Assembly (NCBI GenBank): GCA_947379685.1
Contig: CANCOG010000274.1
Location: forward strand, 1 to 6,779
Direction of reading: 5' to 3'
Length of the DNA stretch: 6,779 nt
Source of the DNA: Flavipsychrobacter stenotrophus
GTDB taxonomy: Bacteria; Bacteroidota; Bacteroidia; Chitinophagales; Chitinophagaceae
Part shown: in pieces, positions 5,958-6,779 of the stretch
How the letters are laid out: each line of letters opens with the position of its first letter
How positions within the stretch are numbered: position 1 is the first letter of the stretch
Position numbers and translations under genes: made by a program
The notes under the pieces: model-generated
Told to the model about the DNA's origin: nothing
Database searches by the model: none
Seen by the model: the letters and a program-made list of their open reading frames with translations, nothing else

Positions 5958-6779
5958 CTACTTCTTTTTACTTAATAAATTTATACTTCTAATCACTTCA
6001 CGGACAATAATATCCAGCCGTTCTGCAACTTCTGTGATGCCAACCATGACCTCAGCATTCTGAGGATCACTAATGTCTTCAAAATTAAATACCCGTACAA
6101 GTCCCATAATGGTTGCAACAGGGCCTCTGACTTTATGGGATTGTATATTGGCAATTTCAAGTAACAACTGCGTTTGCTCATCTAGTTGAGAAAGATTCCG
6201 GCGTTGGTCGGTAATATCTGTAGCGTGACAGCTAATACCGGTTATGGTGCCATTTGCATCGAAAACAGGGCCAAAATTAATTGTGGTAAATTTGAGTTCA
6301 TTATCCACCAACATATCTTCTACTGTAACAAAACTCTTACCACTCAACGCCAGTTCGTAACACATCCTGAATTTATTAAGATAGGCATCGCCCAGATTGG
6401 CATCCAGGACGTTATCCCCAATCTCTAATTCACTTCCAATAAAATAAGATATCCACTTTCTGAAGGCGGTATTGCACAGTACAATTTTACAGTTGTTATC
6501 CACTAACCAGATAGGTTGGCTAGTAATGTTAATGAGTATGTGGAGGTTATTTTCATCAATCAGCAGATTTTGCTCACCTTCAATACCCTTAGAAATATCT
6601 CTGAATACCAGCACCATGCCCTGAGGGTAAGGGAAAATACTGAGCAGGTTCCATTGGTTCTTAGTTGAATTGAATAATTCGACCTGAATTAACCCCTGTT
6701 CCAGAATAGCTTGCTGATAAAACGCCTTTAAGTCAAAATCAAAAAATTCATGCAGAAATTCGATAATACCGCAACCTTC
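5958..6779 (-). CDS. PAS-domain sensor protein ending in a histidine-box (DHp-like) domain, 5' end outside window
   Basis: The minus-strand frame is open from the right edge to a TAG at 5960-5958, giving the last 273 residues. The Met at 6617 (residue 55 of the visible part) lies inside a PAS strand, so it is not the true start. Residues 1-64 are the end of one PAS domain, closing with SIFPYPQGMVLVFRDIS. Residues about 75-194 are a second PAS domain (PIWLVDNNCKIVLCNTAFRKW near its start, GTITGISCHATDITDQRR at its end). Residues about 202-270 form a helical hairpin with the H-box IQSHKVRGPVATIMGL; the histidine is residue 215 (codon 6137-6135). The protein stops 58 residues after it, with no N, G1 or G2 box, so no ATPase domain is present. 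The residue after the histidine is Lys instead of the usual Glu/Asp of HisKA domains. It may sense a small ligand or redox state and act through a partner. Its role is unproven. Confidence 0.88.
   Translation of the reverse strand, partial: EGCGIIEFLHEFFDFDLKAFYQQAILEQGLIQVELFNSTKNQWNLLSIFPYPQGMVLVFRDISKGIEGEQNLLIDENNLHILINITSQPIWLVDNNCKIVLCNTAFRKWISYFIGSELEIGDNVLDANLGDAYLNKFRMCYELALSGKSFVTVEDMLVDNELKFTTINFGPVFDANGTITGISCHATDITDQRRNLSQLDEQTQLLLEIANIQSHKVRGPVATIMGLVRVFNFEDISDPQNAEVMVGITEVAERLDIIVREVIRSINLLSKKK

Noticed and set aside
6186..6428. Plus-strand 80-codon frame opposite the PAS gene
   Set aside because: The minus strand encodes a clear PAS domain here; the plus-strand frame has no promoter element and no recognisable content.
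6615..6617. ATG at 6617 as the start of a short PAS protein
   Set aside because: The frame stays open to the window edge, and the residues upstream continue a PAS domain (W-x-LLSIFPYPQGMVLVFRDIS), so this Met is internal.

Overview
The window comes from a member of the Bacteroidota, most likely a Chitinophagaceae- or Cytophaga-like bacterium. The evidence is a large secreted protein with a type B C-terminal domain of the type IX secretion system (T9SS), a PorP/SprF-family outer-membrane protein directly behind it, an RprY-like response regulator, a PAS sensor of the style common in this phylum, A-rich leaders without a clear Shine-Dalgarno sequence, and two perfect TAnnTTTG (Bacteroidota -7) promoter elements. 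Genus-level placement cannot be made from the sequence alone.

Layout, left to right. Positions 1-151 hold what may be the last 16 codons of an upstream gene (stop at 49-51), a weak GC-rich hairpin with a T run, a perfect 14-bp palindrome (104-117) and an A-rich leader. Positions 152-3745 encode a 1197-residue secreted protein: signal peptide, N-terminal domain with an ENQGQW motif, seven SBBP-type repeats that I read as a seven-bladed propeller, four PKD domains, and a gliding-motility-associated (type B) sorting domain. Positions 3742-4773 encode a PorP/SprF-like protein whose start overlaps the cargo stop (ATGA). Positions 4889-5584 encode an OmpR/PhoB-class response regulator with its own promoter, closed by a strong hairpin terminator (5601-5641). 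Positions 5716-5934 encode a 72-residue protein of unknown function with a CxxH...CC pattern and a perfect promoter element. From the right edge, on the minus strand, comes the 3' part of a PAS-PAS-histidine-box protein that stops without an ATPase domain (5958-6779, start outside the window).

How the genes fit together. The first two full genes form a translationally coupled cargo/helper pair: the PorP/SprF-like protein probably helps its neighbour through, or attaches it at, the T9SS outer-membrane machinery. The response regulator has no kinase beside it in the readable sequence, and the PAS protein is convergent and separately transcribed, so a functional link between those two is not supported by the layout. 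I see no mobile element, CRISPR array, tRNA or rRNA. Most of the window is recognisable Bacteroidota biology; the least explained items are the 72-residue cysteine protein and the PAS protein that lacks a catalytic domain.
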